The notes under the pieces were generated by a model. That model was not told where the DNA came from. It saw only the letters and a list, made by a program, of their open reading frames with translations, and searched no databases. This document shows, in pieces, positions 10,481 through 22,066 of a stretch of 64,000 nucleotides of DNA; positions within the stretch are counted from its first letter, which is position 1; every line of letters begins with the position of its first letter. This DNA comes from Dipteris shenzhenensis (lineage: Eukaryota; Polypodiophyta; Polypodiopsida; Gleicheniales): NCBI GenBank assembly GCA_047967505.1, contig CM106538.1. One strand, written 5' to 3'. The translations under genes were made by a program, and so were the position numbers.

Positions 10481-11129
10481 CTATGCCTCCTACGATGCAA
10501 AAGTTCTGTACAAATTATTTTCAAATTTCTTAAGATTAGGCAGGATGGCTTCATTCAAAGATCCAATATCTTCATAGATTGAGGATCTAAATGAGGGGGA
10601 GGGTGAATTATCCCTCCCAATCCATGGAGGTTTTACCAACCAGAAATGCTTGGCCCTTTCCATTTTGCAGATGAGGAGCCACAATCTTGACCTATTGACA
10701 GCCACACGAGCATATGGATGGATACATCACCAAGATTCATCAATTCTAATTTATCTGCAGCAGCAGGAGGAGGGGATGTGGCGATGATGATGGGAACAAC
10801 AACCCTATAGTTGATGCAATCAACCAGCATGGTAAATGGACTAGTACACGTGGCATAACTGCTTCATCTATCAGTGCATGTGCTTCTCTCTACTATTATA
10901 CATGTGATTTAGATCCCCTCCATCCTCTTAGGCCATGCAACTCGAGGGGTTTGCATTGATGCATCTAGGAGACTGGTAGCAGTTAGATGCCGATGAGCTT
11001 GGCATAGAGATAAGATGATCATAGTATGTCATGACCTCCCCCTTGTAGTTTTTATTATGTATGATGATTGGTCATTGACACACATAGGGAGATGCATTTA
11101 GAGAAGATTGGCTCGATACATCCAACTCC
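10481..11129. other. No gene recognised
   Basis: Open frames here have no family resemblance. The left part may be 3' UTR of the LINE at 10271. Confidence 0.4.
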
Positions 11130-11680
11130 ATGGGATAAGATGAATGAGACCCTCTGTAAATGAATCGGTCATAGTACCAGAGTCCCAAACACCCAATTAT
11201 GTCCCAAAAGTAATAAAAAAGGAAGGTGTCAGAGGGGTTATGCGCATGTACACGTAGACGATTTGAGATCCTGGGGCTCCTTATGGACAGGTTACCCCCC
11301 TCAGTATAGCATTGAGGCCCCTTCTATCTCACTATGTACCATGAGATTATCCAGGTTAGCTACACACATTTAGGACCTGGCTAGCCCCCAGCAAGCCTGT
11401 GAAGCTCAACTTCTGTAGGGACCACTGCTTGCGGATATCAGAGGAGGGCTTCATTGACCGGCTAGGCTATACACGAATCCACTTCCCATTCTTTGAGGAT
11501 ATCAAGCGGTCAGTCCCGTGTCTCATCGCACCAACTACGCATTGAGAGGTGGGCGGCGGGCTGAGGGCCAACTTGGGTCACATCTACGCTCTATGTGATC
11601 TAAAGAAATCAGAGCAGCACTTTGCTTTTAGATGCTCTGTGTACTACGAGATCACAACGAAATGGAATAAAACCTAACAT
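11130..11680 (+). pseudogene. LINE B C-terminal fragment, + orientation
   Basis: Plus-strand frames read CRISEEGF-like, GYTRIHFP-like and YALCDLKKSEQHFAFRC, then VYYEI. These match the C-terminus of the LINE B copy at 13301-15535 (LRISEEGF, CTLCDCQEVESEEHF, VYYEIRGRY). It keeps the C-x2-C...H-x4-C zinc-binding pattern. RT is missing, and frame breaks are present throughout. Confidence 0.7.
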
Positions 11681-12720
11681 TACCCGTCATTTAAAAACCT
11701 ATAGGCAAAGAGGCAACTTACAGCTCCAAAGCAGTCACAATCTTTTGTGCCACCACTTGGCACAATGATGCATAGACCAAATCTGATTTCCCCGATCTAA
11801 AATCCAAGGTGGAGGCATCAAACCTTATACAAACTGGCCACTATTATATTAGCCCATGGAAGAGGATGAGTGCCCGAATCCTGGCAATGCAGTGCCCAAT
11901 CTGTAAGACGATAAGAGAGCTCTAACTGCGGCACTAGTAGGAAAAAATGAAGCATCTGAGAAAGAGAATGCCAAAACTGTCTATAATGCAGACCCAAACC
12001 ATACTATCTGATTGCCAAAGGAGATCAATGTACCATATGGATGTATCACATCACCCACCAACTGTGTCCCTTTGGATGAAATGAAGTAAGAACGCTTGGG
12101 TTCTTGCAAAGCAAGGGGAGGATCATAAACCTTCAACCAATGCAGACTTTCTACATGCAGAGGATTACCCTCCAAGGAGGTGCGACCTTACTATTTGAGG
12201 TGAGAAAGAATTTCCTTCCAATCGGACAGCATGGTAGCAGAAGGGAAACCCTTAACTTTGCCTTTCAATGTGGCCCAGAATAAAATCCCATTCATTTGGA
12301 TACCAGTGCCCAAAAGTGGAAATAGTCGACTATGAAATCAAATTGGGCATTATAGCAGCCCATGGCTGATTACCCTGCAGAAATTCCAGCATCATCTTTC
12401 CCTTATGTGCCAAAACGTGAATGTGAATATTTAAGGTATTTAGACCACCATGCATTTTTGGCAAGCAGAGGCGCTCCATAGAAAAAAATCTAATGCTCTT
12501 ACGGCCATGCTTGGAGCACCGAAAAAGTTTCCATAAGAGCGGACATAAAGAATTGAATATCCTTCTTGGTAAACATCACTAGAGGCAAGAAAAACTGCAT
12601 GTAAGCAACCAAAATGGATTGCACAATTTGAAGACGAACATGTAGTGGCCAGGTGGCCAACTTCCAATATTCTAGCTTCTTTTTAAGCCTTTCAAGTACC
12701 CAATCAATTTGTCTTCATGA
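11681..12720 (-). pseudogene. L1-type LINE ORF2, post-RT region (decayed)
   Basis: Minus-strand reading from 12720 gives LEYWKLATWPLHVRLQIVQS and AYMQFFLPLVMFTKKD. This is the conserved stretch after the L1 RT thumb (W-x-x-x-x-L-S-x-A-G-R-x-x-L-I... then Y-x-x-x-x-x-x-P). The remainder has many stops. RT and endonuclease are missing at the 5' side, where LINE B sequence begins. Confidence 0.6.
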
Positions 12721-12739
12721 GAGCAGTCTGGATTGGCAG

Positions 12740-13300
12740 CTGACACAGTACCACGAGAGAGGGACGCAGAGACCACATGCACGACAGAGAGTCCCCAGAG
12801 TACATTCTATTGGGGTCCGACCTATCACATCTTTCCTCAGGGGGGACTGGTAGAGACGAGGGCTCACTCTAGACATAGCTCTGAGAGTTCAGAGAGCGAG
12901 GAGACCGCATCCCCCACCCTGAGGATGGGACCAATACATGACTTGATCATCTATAACGGGCTCAAGAATGGCCATGATGTGGAGGGCTCACTTTTTTTCT
13001 GCATGGAGGAGGGTACGCGACATCCCTCTATGATGTCCCGATCCATGCACTACCTAACTTGTTCGAGAACTGGAGAGCCTAGGACCATGAGGGGATGTGG
13101 ATTGAGCTCTTTACACATGGGTAGGAGGTCTTAGCCCCAAACTTAGCGCTAATCTTCAATCATGTGGTATGTCACGGCTTCCCCCATACTTTGACTATCT
13201 CTACCATGACAATACACAAAGCAAGGGATCCCATGGACACTGGGGACCTACCATACTCTCACGATTGGTCACACCTTAGCCAAGATTTATGGATCAGTAC
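12740..13300 (+). pseudogene. LINE B old copy, part 1 (RT N-terminal region), + strand
   Basis: Plus-strand frames include CHGFPHTLTIST, HKARDPMDTGDLPYS and SQDLWIS. They match the minus-strand copy 1 block LGFPRNWTINTISPIHKARNP...SKIYAS. The element is cut at 13300 by the tail of a younger, opposite-strand LINE B copy and resumes at about 15541 (part 2) and 18379 (part 3). Frameshifts are frequent. Confidence 0.75.
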
Positions 13301-13342
13301 GAGAGAGAGAGAGAGAAAGAAAGAAAGAAAGAAAGAAAGAAA
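13301..13342 (-). repeat. (TTTC)n(TC)n tail of the young LINE B copy
   Basis: Shown on the plus strand as GA repeats followed by GAAA repeats, placed directly against the 3' UTR. It takes the place of a poly(A) tail. Confidence 0.85.
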
Positions 13343-15535
13343 TTTTATTAGAGTCTTCGGAAGACCGATGGGTCTATGAGACTGAAAGAAAACCTGATAC
13401 AAATCACACTAAGGGTGGAGCTACTAAACGAGCATCATCACCCGTGCTGAGTCCTAAGTCTGATCATACATAATCAAATACATCTAAGTGTGACAATGAA
13501 AAGAAAAAAGACTAGAGCGGGAGCAGAATCCTCCGTATGTCATGTCACCCTGGCTGGTGCATAGCCGGTGATGGGACGCTGGCGTCTGTCAAGGGGTGCT
13601 GTGCATCTTGGTCTCCTGGAGGAGGCTCGACGCAAGACCAGAGCCACCGTGACTCTCGTGGGACGTGCCCCGGGTCTAAACAATGACGGGAGGTCCCCTA
13701 GAGTGATCTGTGTGTCCCCTCGATGCCTCGTGTGTCGTGCTACGGTCGTCGGGTCGGGGTCTCTGTCACGTTTGCGTCTAGAGACTAGACGATCAATATC
13801 ACTCGATGGGAAGAACTCTGTGATCATGCTCTGAGAGGTGTCTGGTGGTGTGGCCAAGCCCAGTCGCCTGAGTAAGTACTGTCTGTTGTCGGACCCCCTC
13901 GTGAATGAAGGCCGCTAGGCATCTCTGATCTAGGTAGGAGAGGAATATGGAAAGGAGCCCGAAGCCGTCTCTAAAGAGACAGTGGTAGCGACCTCGGATC
14001 TCGTAGTATACTAGACACCTGAAAATAAAATGCTCCTCCGACTCAACCTCCTGGCAGTCGCACAATGTGCATATGCGATGCTCCCTAGGAATCCCCTCTG
14101 CTCTGCCGCTCTCTATGCGGAGGCGGTGTGACGATACCTGAAACTGTCCGATGGAGATCCGTAGTGAGTGAGGCATGTGAAGCTCAGTGTATCCCGGTGG
14201 CGTGATGAATCCCTCCTCCGAAATACGAAGACAGTGATCTCTGTAGAAGCTCAGCTTCACTGGAAGCTCCCTCGGCTTCAACCAGGTCCTAAAGATGTGT
14301 AGTTGCAGGAGATCCTCTCGAATGACCTGGTTGGTGTGTGGCCCGATCGGGATGGTGGGTGGGAGTACCGGAGGGGCATCCAAACTGTATTGAAAAGGAG
14401 GTATCCTATCGATGTGAAACCCCAGTCTCACAAACCATCTATGAGTCCGTGCATACCAGCCTCGCTCGTCTCCCTCTACTGCCAACCTCATGTAGGAATC
14501 GAGAGCCAACCATGGCAACCTCTGTCTCCCTGATGTGCAGTCCCCATATGATCTAACCCGGTGTAGATATGTGATGGTCTGAAAGGCTGCATCTAGTTGG
14601 AGTGGAGAAGCACCAAACTCGGGCTGAATGATATGATGTGGTACAGATGGTTTCCCCCGGATCATCCGTGAGAGCATAAGGATCTGTAGGCTCTCCACGC
14701 GTGTCCACTCTATATCTAACATGTCAGGTCCCCAACAAGGGCTGCCATACATACTAGCTGGTTGGACCAAGGAGTCGAAGAGAAGAGCCTTGGTCCGAGG
14801 GTCTTGGAAGTGGGAGTGGAAGCATTGTCTCTCTAGCCAAGCCAGTGAGGCATATCCCCTGCTCAGTCTGGCTTGCATCGCTGGTCTCATCGTGAAGGTC
14901 GGGCCAGAGAAGATGACCCCCAATTGGGTAAGTGTATGAGGATACGATCTCAACTGGTGACCCACCGAAAGTGAACTGCTTCCGGTGCATGTTTGCTCGA
15001 GAGGTGTTAACGATCATGACCTTGGTCTTGCCAAGGTTGACCTCCAAATCATGGGATAAACAAAAAGCCTGCAGTGAGTCCGGGTGTCACTGGAGCCCCT
15101 CGGGTGTGGATGAAAAGAGTGCCACGTCATCTGCATAAAGAAGAATCCTGATGATAATTCCGGCAAGTGAGCAACCGGTCCCTCCGGAAGCCCCCATGAA
15201 AGTCTCAAGCTCATCGATGTAGAGGCTAAAGAGGGTTGGTGATAAGGGACAACCCTGTTTGACCCCTATGGTGCTCAAGATCTCATCTACCCAACCTGGG
15301 CCAGTCCAAACTTTGCCTGAGACTCTCTCATAAAGTGCCATGATTGCCCAGATGATCTCCTGGTCAAATCCCAGTGCTTGTAGCCGTGTGATGAGTCGAG
15401 CTCGAGGTACTGTGTCAAAGGCTTTGCGGAAATCCACAAAGCAGCAATATACCCTCTCCTTCCGTGATCTGGCCTCCTCTATGACACTCCTGAGTGTGAG
15501 TATGTGATCCATAGTCCCATGGTCTCGCCTGAAAC
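13301..15535 (-). pseudogene. LINE B young copy: RT plus C-terminal zinc-binding domain
   Basis: The best preserved member of this LINE family. It is 5'-truncated inside the RT (first residues MDHILTLRSVIEEARS) and reads CFVDFRKAFDTVPRARLI, GVKQGCPLSPTLF and LLYADDVALFSS between 15512 and 15087. A TGA (15087-15089, likely a former CGA Arg) and one frameshift near 14930-14945 are the only evident lesions before a 1167-bp open frame (14965-13799). That frame carries the C-terminal region, with CTLCDCQEVESEEHF...C and YYEIRGRYHCLF (about 13960-14080). The 3' UTR ends AATAAAATTTC and then (TTTC)n(TC)n. It lies inside an older + strand copy of the same family. Confidence 0.88.
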
Positions 15536-15540
15536 CATAG

Positions 15541-16232
15541 AGAGATCAAGTCCGACATAGAGACACAGGGACAATGGGGGCTTTGGTCAAGTTGAAGTCC
15601 AGAGGCAACATTCCACTGTCGACCATATTTTCACTCTATGAGATGTCATGCAGGAGGCGAGATCGAGATCCTAGAAAGTCTATGCTTGCTTTGTAGACTT
15701 TTGGAAGGCCTTTGACACAGTCCCATGATCCCGGATGATTAGGCGACTTCAGGAGATGTAGATCCGAGAAGATATGATTTGCGGTGTGATGAGTCTGGAT
15801 GAGTTAGTCAAGGGAGAGTATATGCCCCTGGAGGCCTATCAGATTCGGTTGAGATCACGATTGGAGTGCCCCCTCTCATCGATACTCTTTGGGCTCGACA
15901 TGGAGTCACGACATTTATTGAGCATCTAGGAGGGGAGGGATCGCTGCTTGCTAATTTGATGATATAGATGCTGCTATACCCAGACAACATAGCCCTCTTA
16001 TTCTCCTCAACAATAGGCCTATAGAAACATATAGAGGCCCTAGAGGTGTTTTGTAGGGAAAGTGACTTGACAGTCAACCTTGGAAGACCAAGGTTATGAT
16101 TTTCAACATCTAACGGGCTATACTTCATCAACACAGCTTCACTTACTGAGGAGAGCCAGTGGAGATCATGTAGTCACCAGTGGAGAATGTGCAGTCATAC
16201 ACTCATCTTGAGGAAGTCTTTATGGTGATGGG
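15541..16232 (+). pseudogene. LINE B old copy, part 2 (RT core), + strand
   Basis: Plus-strand frames give STVDHIFTLYEM, then a FVDFRKAFDT-like block (about 15695-15720), then LLYPDNIALLFSS where the family has YADDVALLSS (about 15970-16010), and LTVNLGRPRL. The catalytic A-D-D is changed to P-D-N, so it is inactive. It continues from 13300 and is interrupted at about 16232. Confidence 0.75.
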
Positions 16233-18378
16233 CTAAAATCTGTAAAATGTTTTTGAGCACTGTTTATATTGGAGGGTAGGCACATAGCTATGCACATAGC
16301 TAGTGGGTGGTAGTTTTGAGTCTATGAACACTCTCATCAAGAGATTTATACTTATGTAAATATTTTTTTGAGATTGTAAATGCTTTTTACAGGGACTTAT
16401 GGGAGATGATGAGTTGCAATGTGGGTGCACGAGTTACTCTAGAGCATGGTATCCATTGTGCGATGATGTTTTATTACAGGATGACATGTGCTCTTTGTGA
16501 TTGTCCCGAGTCATGTGTGTATGAGGGCAATAGTTTTTTTTTGTTGAGGACGTCTTCCAATTTTCCGTGTGTCGGGATTGCGTTTATATGTGGATAGTCA
16601 GTAGGTAATGAGGTCTAAGTGCTTGTGGTGCATTAGTGTGCACAAAGTCTAAGTGTGGTGCATTAAATGCCTTGGTCTAAGTTTTGTGGGAATCTTGGGG
16701 AGTGTTAAAAAGGCAGCATGAGGTGGCTAATCAAGGATGACGTGGCTGGGATTAAGAAAGGCATGCATGCAACTGTGGCTATGTGAGGATGGAGAGGAGC
16801 TTCTGGACTGCAAGCTAGAGCTACGTGAAGAAGGCGGCTGGGAGCTGATCGGGCTACGCTGGAAGGATCCTACATTGCACTTGATGAAGGCTTCTTGGAG
16901 AGAAGAAAAATAACGATCAGATGGAGGGAGAGAGGCTGAGAATTGAGGAGAGGTTGTGTGTGAGCAGGAGGCTGAACGTCCATCACGTGAAGACCAATGC
17001 GGGTGACGGGTTCTAAGAGTCTTGGCATCTCGGTTCGTAGTGTGTGACGAAGTGAGTTTTGTGAGCAATGAAAGCTACGGTGATGACTATGTGTACGTGA
17101 CGGGTGTTGATTTTCGACTGCATCCTTGGCACAAATGGACTCCAGGTGCTCCGTGATGACAAGCTCGGTGGTGCAGGTGGCACTTACTGAAGTCCTGTAG
17201 AGACTTGGCTGTGTAGTTGATGGTGCGGCCTGAGAAGAGGATTCTGGGCAACGGATGAAAAGAAAGTACCGTGGGAATCTTGGCTGTAAGAAGCATAGCT
17301 ATTATGAGGTTTGGGCAGAACATTTTGAATGATGGAGAGCATACACTACGAGCAAAAGAAGAGGTTGAGGCTGTTGCTTGAGGTGTCTTCCATGTGGCTT
17401 GTACGTAACTGGTTATGAGCTATCACCTAGAGAAAGCTTGAGTCAGGGTCGTGGTATCATTTGCTGCTGACTGGAGGACTGTTGGTAGCGTGAGCTATGA
17501 GCGTGGAGTACTCTACGAGCAGGAGAAGGATACATACGCTGGAAGTGGTTGTGTAAGGCAGAGATGGTTGATGCGATCTGCTTCACTCTTTGGTCGTTAA
17601 CTGCAACTTTGGGGAGAGTTATGGATGCCGGAGCTTGGTGATAGAGAAGGAGATGCTGTGGCGCTGTTATGGCTTGAGGAGAGTTACGAGCTGTTGTTCT
17701 TGATGGAGGCTTAGGAGTCTTGGCTGTGGGATTTTGATTGTGGGTTGATGTCTTGAAAAGTCACGAAGATAACCTTCATGTGGGCTGTGGGTTCGTAGTA
17801 TTCTAAGGCTGACTGTTCTCTGAGTTGTCGAGGGAAGTTCAGTCCTAAGTTCATTTGTTTTTGGGCTGTGTAGTCTTTTGGTTCTCTCTGAGTTTGTGTG
17901 ATCTATTTTCAGTCAGTTTTTGTGGGGGGTTTGTCTCGGTGCCTAGTACAAAGATACATGCTTTGGAGCCCGGTGCATTAGCTCATCCCTCGGAGCCCAC
18001 ACTCTCCCTGATCCCACTGTCCTAGTTCAGTTTAAGTATTTTCTTGAAGTTGAATATGATTCTGTCCCTGGAGTTTGACTCAGATGTACTCGGGGTGTTT
18101 TTTGATGGTTTTCAGGTTGAGGTTTTGTTTAGTGAGGTTCATGGAGGTTACTGGTCGTTGCTTCTACGAGTGATAGAAGAAGAATGGGTGGGGGTAAACT
18201 TGATAGTAGATGAGGAGGATCTCCTTGAATGTATTTTGCATCTAGAGTTTTTTGAGGAGGAAGAATTCATGTGAATGAGCATTGAATCTCTTGGGAAAGA
18301 TCTGATAGTCTTCTGAACTTCTGTCACCCTTGTTTTCCACTCTCTCTATCTTCTTTTTTTTCTTGTATCAACGGGACC
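16233..18378. mobile_element. 2.15-kb insertion of unknown type inside the old LINE B copy
   Basis: The LINE B reading breaks after SYTHLEEVF (about 16190-16230) and resumes at GPVFTM (about 18379). The family reads SYTYLGVIFSGPTFTM continuously there, so about 2.15 kb was inserted. The insert has no transposase, RT or gag and no clear terminal repeats. It contains an acidic open frame (18044-18274) without recognisable motifs. A degraded solo LTR is possible, but TG...CA ends with a matching 5-bp duplication could not be found. Confidence 0.5.
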
Positions 18379-19389
18379 AGTATTCACAATGGTTCATGCA
18401 GCTAGGGCAGCAGGGCACAGCTCACACGGAGCCCTAGCCCAACTAGAGCGACAATGCTTTTAGGCATGCTTCCAGGGCCCGTCGACGAAGGGATGGCTGT
18501 TTGATACACTAGTGAGGCCGACAGCCATGTATGCAGTACCCTTCTGGGGGAGTGATCTCTAGGTGACTGGTTGGCGGAGATTTGAGAGACTACACGCGAT
18601 TAGTCTTGGATGATTTGGAGTAAGCCTTATTAGATAGTACAGGTAGAGTTTGTCATGACAATCACTCCAAATTGTTGCCATCTTCCAGACAGTGACATAT
18701 CTTCACAGTGTCAGGGCCTTGCCTAGCGGAAGACTACCAAGGTTGGCCTTAGAGTCATCCAAACAACTAGTTGACAAAGGGGTAGCACAGCCTAGTACGC
18801 ACGCATATCCAAATGGTTTGCCAGTCAGGGTATCCAAATGGATTGAGTCCCTCTCTTCCAGTACAGCGTGGATGCCCATCCTCCCTGCTCCCACGAAATG
18901 AGATCAACTGTATATACAGTTGGATCTACTCTAGCTCTATACATCACGGACTTCGGTGGGAGACTAGGACTTTGCCTTCAAGATTCAATTCTAGCGTGAT
19001 CACTTTTTTAGAGAATTAGAGTACATGCATTGAGAATAGCCATTGGGTAGATACAGGTCTGGTCCCATCAACTGAAGATCGAGACAAGGAGAGCTGTAGG
19101 CACACCTAGAGAGCAACGGATCTGTAGATTATGCACACTAGAGGAGGTGGAGACAGAGGAGCATTTCCTACGCACTTGCCCAGCCTACTATGAGATCCGT
19201 GGGCGATACCATTGTCTCTTTGAAGAGGGACTTGGTTTTGGGCGACTCTCTCGACTGATCCACTTCCATAACCAAGTCTGTAATGGCCTCTACATGATTG
19301 AGATGCGACGACAACAAGAGACCCTACTGAGACAAGCTAGACAACAAGAGGTGACAATGCCACAGGAGGCAGAGATAGATCGAGCATAG
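18379..19389 (+). pseudogene. LINE B old copy, part 3 (C-terminal domain), + strand
   Basis: Plus-strand frames read QLERQCF, KGWLFDTLVRPTAMY, VTYLHSVRALPSGR and, at 19147-19386, EEHFLRTCPAYYEIRGRYHC. They align along the whole C-terminal region of the copy at 13301-15535. The last frame ends in a natural-looking stop at 19387-19389. Several frameshifts lie earlier. Confidence 0.8.
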
Positions 19390-19658
19390 TGGTATGACAC
19401 CAATTTCTATGCATTTGAGTCAGCCCTGGGATATTTCTCTACAAAATATAATTTCTATAGTCTTGGAGATAGGGGGGATGATTTTTATCCTATGCTTAAA
19501 CTTTTTTTTTTAAATGGCACTTATGTTTCACATACATTGCACATCATCAATTGTGGTTTCGAATTACTCAGTGAGTTGTAATGCTGTTTTCATTTAGATT
19601 TTCCAATGTGATACTTATTCCATTTTGCCTTTGCATTGCTTTCTGGATGTGCTATTAG
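19390..19658 (+). other. 3' part of the last UAH intron, with acceptor site
   Basis: A pyrimidine-rich stretch (TTTTGCCTTTGCATTGCTTT) ends in GCTATTAG at 19651-19658, an AG acceptor directly before the UAH exon. The LINE B insertions at 12740-19389 most likely lie in this intron, since no earlier UAH exon was found downstream of them. Confidence 0.65.
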
Positions 19659-19759
19659 GATACAGCCACAGGCCGGATGAGTTTGCATCAACAGACGATA
19701 TTGCCAATGGAGTCAAGGTGCTTGCATTGTCACTTCAAGCACTTTCCACTGGGATTTGA
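19659..19759 (+). CDS. UAH: Ureidoglycolate hydrolase (UAH), terminal exon only
   Basis: The exon begins in phase 1 (the first Gly codon is split) after an AG acceptor. It reads YSHRPDEFASTDDIANGVKV and then LALSLQALSTGI before TGA at 19757-19759. From memory of the family, plant ureidoglycolate amidohydrolases end in a near-identical segment (G-Y-S-H-K-P-E-E-...-A-N-G-V-K-V-L-x-L-T-L-A-x-L-S). The enzyme converts ureidoglycolate to glyoxylate, CO2 and ammonia in purine catabolism in the ER. The His of S-H-R-P is the last metal-ligand His of the M20 fold, and the exon has no lesion. Upstream exons were not found in the window, so this could be the end of a large-intron gene or a captured exon. 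AATAAA at 20394-20399 could be its polyadenylation signal. Confidence 0.75.
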
Positions 19760-21349
19760 GGTGATTCAAGGTTTTGGCTCTTTTGATGGGAAGTAAATGA
19801 TTTCCCCTTGCAGCAGAGTATTCAACCTTATGAACACATTTGGTAAAGCTTTTGTAACAAAGATAACCTAATTTGTATCACAATCCCTCATAAGAGAAAG
19901 TAGACGAGTAATGGGGAGGGGATAAGTAATCAGTTTCATTCATGAAGCTTTTAAAGTGAAAGAAACTAAAAGAAACACAAATGATCCTGAAATTTTTAAC
20001 CTGGAGGATTTGGCCATAATAGTATTTAAAAAGAAATGGTGAGCCTTGTAAGGATATGCTTGCTGTCCGAGGAATTCTACTTGATGTTAATGTGGGATAG
20101 ATTTGGTAGGTGGGCAAACAATCTCAGGTAGAGTGGTGAAAACTGTACTTTTGAAAAGAGAGAGAACAGCAGGTTGCCATATATGCCTTCATGTAATCAA
20201 CCATATTTTTCTGCAACTCTACCAAAAGTTTGCCGATTGTTTTTTGTTGCACTATTGTATTTATTTTGAAAGATCTTCTATGTGCATCCTCTCCAATTAT
20301 TCAGTCCCATCTTCTGTACATTCCTCGCACATTGCTTTTTGGTGAATTTCGTTTGAATCCATATATCCTATTGCTTTGTGTTATGAATACATCAATAAAT
20401 CTTTTCACATTCAAGATGAAGATACCTGCCTCTGTGAGTAACAACTTCAAACATATTCAAAAGAGGCTTCTCTGACACTGTATATTTTTAAGTCCCTAGT
20501 TTAGTTTGTCAAGAATTGCAGTAAATGTTATGCTGTTCACTTTACACTTTGTAAGAAATTGTTAGATAAGCTCAGACAGTAGGTAGTACCAGATCTAAAT
20601 TGAGCCAATTTTTAAACTATGTCTATGCACTATAATATGTGATCGTTTCTGTTTTGCTATACCATTCTTAGTGCAAAATAATGACCATAATAGCATCTAA
20701 ACATCAAGGTCAGGTATGAATGGATGTGAGATCATATTTGTTTATGCAAGCAGTATGTTTGTACATTTGGCTGCATCCATTGTCGGGCATTGATGTCGTA
20801 GTAGCTAGTTACTGCTATCTGTAGCTGTTGCATCTGGAAACACTCAGTACAAGAGGGAATACAGCAACTCTACTCCTAGTATGTGAGGGGCTGACATATG
20901 TTTACATGAACTTCCTTCCAGCTCCAGCCCACTCTGGGTGCAGAAATGAGCTCAAGAAGCTTGTGAGTGGCCTTCTTCCAAGCAAATGACTGCAATTAAA
21001 TGTCTCAAGCAACTTCACAAGTGTGGAATGGAGTAATAACATGGCAAGCAAGCTTCATTCGAGTAAACACGAGTAAGAACTGTGAGCGAACAAGCAAAAT
21101 TCAAACACGCACCAAGAGGAAACGTGAGATACAAGAGGAAGCCAACACTTGGCCAAGTTGAACATAGCTTATTCTTTAAAGAGAAAGTGTTATATATATA
21201 TCAGGGTCCTCTAGGGTTCATCCATAACAGCTTCTTTCTACCACTTTAAAAAGTTGATTTCCTAGACTGATAAAATGTCTTAGAACTATACAGAGGTTCT
21301 AGCTCGTCATGGGCCTTGGAGTTGAAAAGTAGAATACACATGTTCTAGC
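19760..21349. other. UAH 3' UTR and intergenic DNA
   Basis: AT-rich, with no further gene recognised. The first 100-600 bp are probably UAH 3' UTR. Open frames at 19878-20475 overlap on both strands and have no family resemblance. Confidence 0.5.
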
Positions 21350-21821
21350 TGATGGATCTCAGCTCGTATAAAACTATTGCATGCAGTAAGAAAAGGGAGA
21401 TCGCTACCTATTCCAAGAGCTGAGCATCTGTGCATGAAATAATAGTTAAAGATATGAAAACAGTATCGTTCATTCATAGGCGACAGCTTTGTTCATCTCC
21501 TCAGCTCAACCGAGCTTGTTGGAGTTACAACCCACACACACTTAGCTACAACGACTGACTGACAGAGGCACCGAGCCATGAATTATATGGGAGACTGTCG
21601 CCACGCTCATCACGATCAGCTTCCAAGGCTTAATCATGTGCACCAACTCCAGAGACAACTGCACCACCAGCAACCCGTGATCAGAGGAGAGACTACGGCC
21701 TCTAATCTCTCTCTCAAGGTACTCCATGCAGCCAGCCATGCGAGTGACAAGTGGCTGATCCAATCCCTCCTTTCAACCATGCTGTGATATTGACCAACCT
21801 AGAGTTTGCTTATCACCAACA
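21350..21821 (-). repeat. 3' LTR of the gag-only element
   Basis: 472 bp. On the minus strand it follows the polypurine tract TTGAGGGGG (complement of CCCCCTCAA at 21822-21830). Confidence 0.92.
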
Positions 21822-22066
21822 CCCCCTCAAGCAAAAGGGAGGGCAATGTACATCAGAGAATGCTTCCCAACATAGCAAGTCAGGGATAGCAAGAAGTTTT
21901 TTTTTTTTCATCCACACAGCAAGTGAACGAAAAGTAAACATCTTCTCAAAGCAAGAGAGAATTTAGAGCTCTGATCATCATGCCTTTGGACAAGACAAAC
22001 TTAGGTATTATTATTATGCAAATCAAGAATCTAATCTATGTTGTCGACTATGTATGAACACGGAAT

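Noticed and set aside
16233-18378. Calling the insert a Helitron or a solo LTR
   Set aside because: No TC...CTRR ends with hairpin, and no TG...CA ends with matching 5-bp duplication at the breakpoints.
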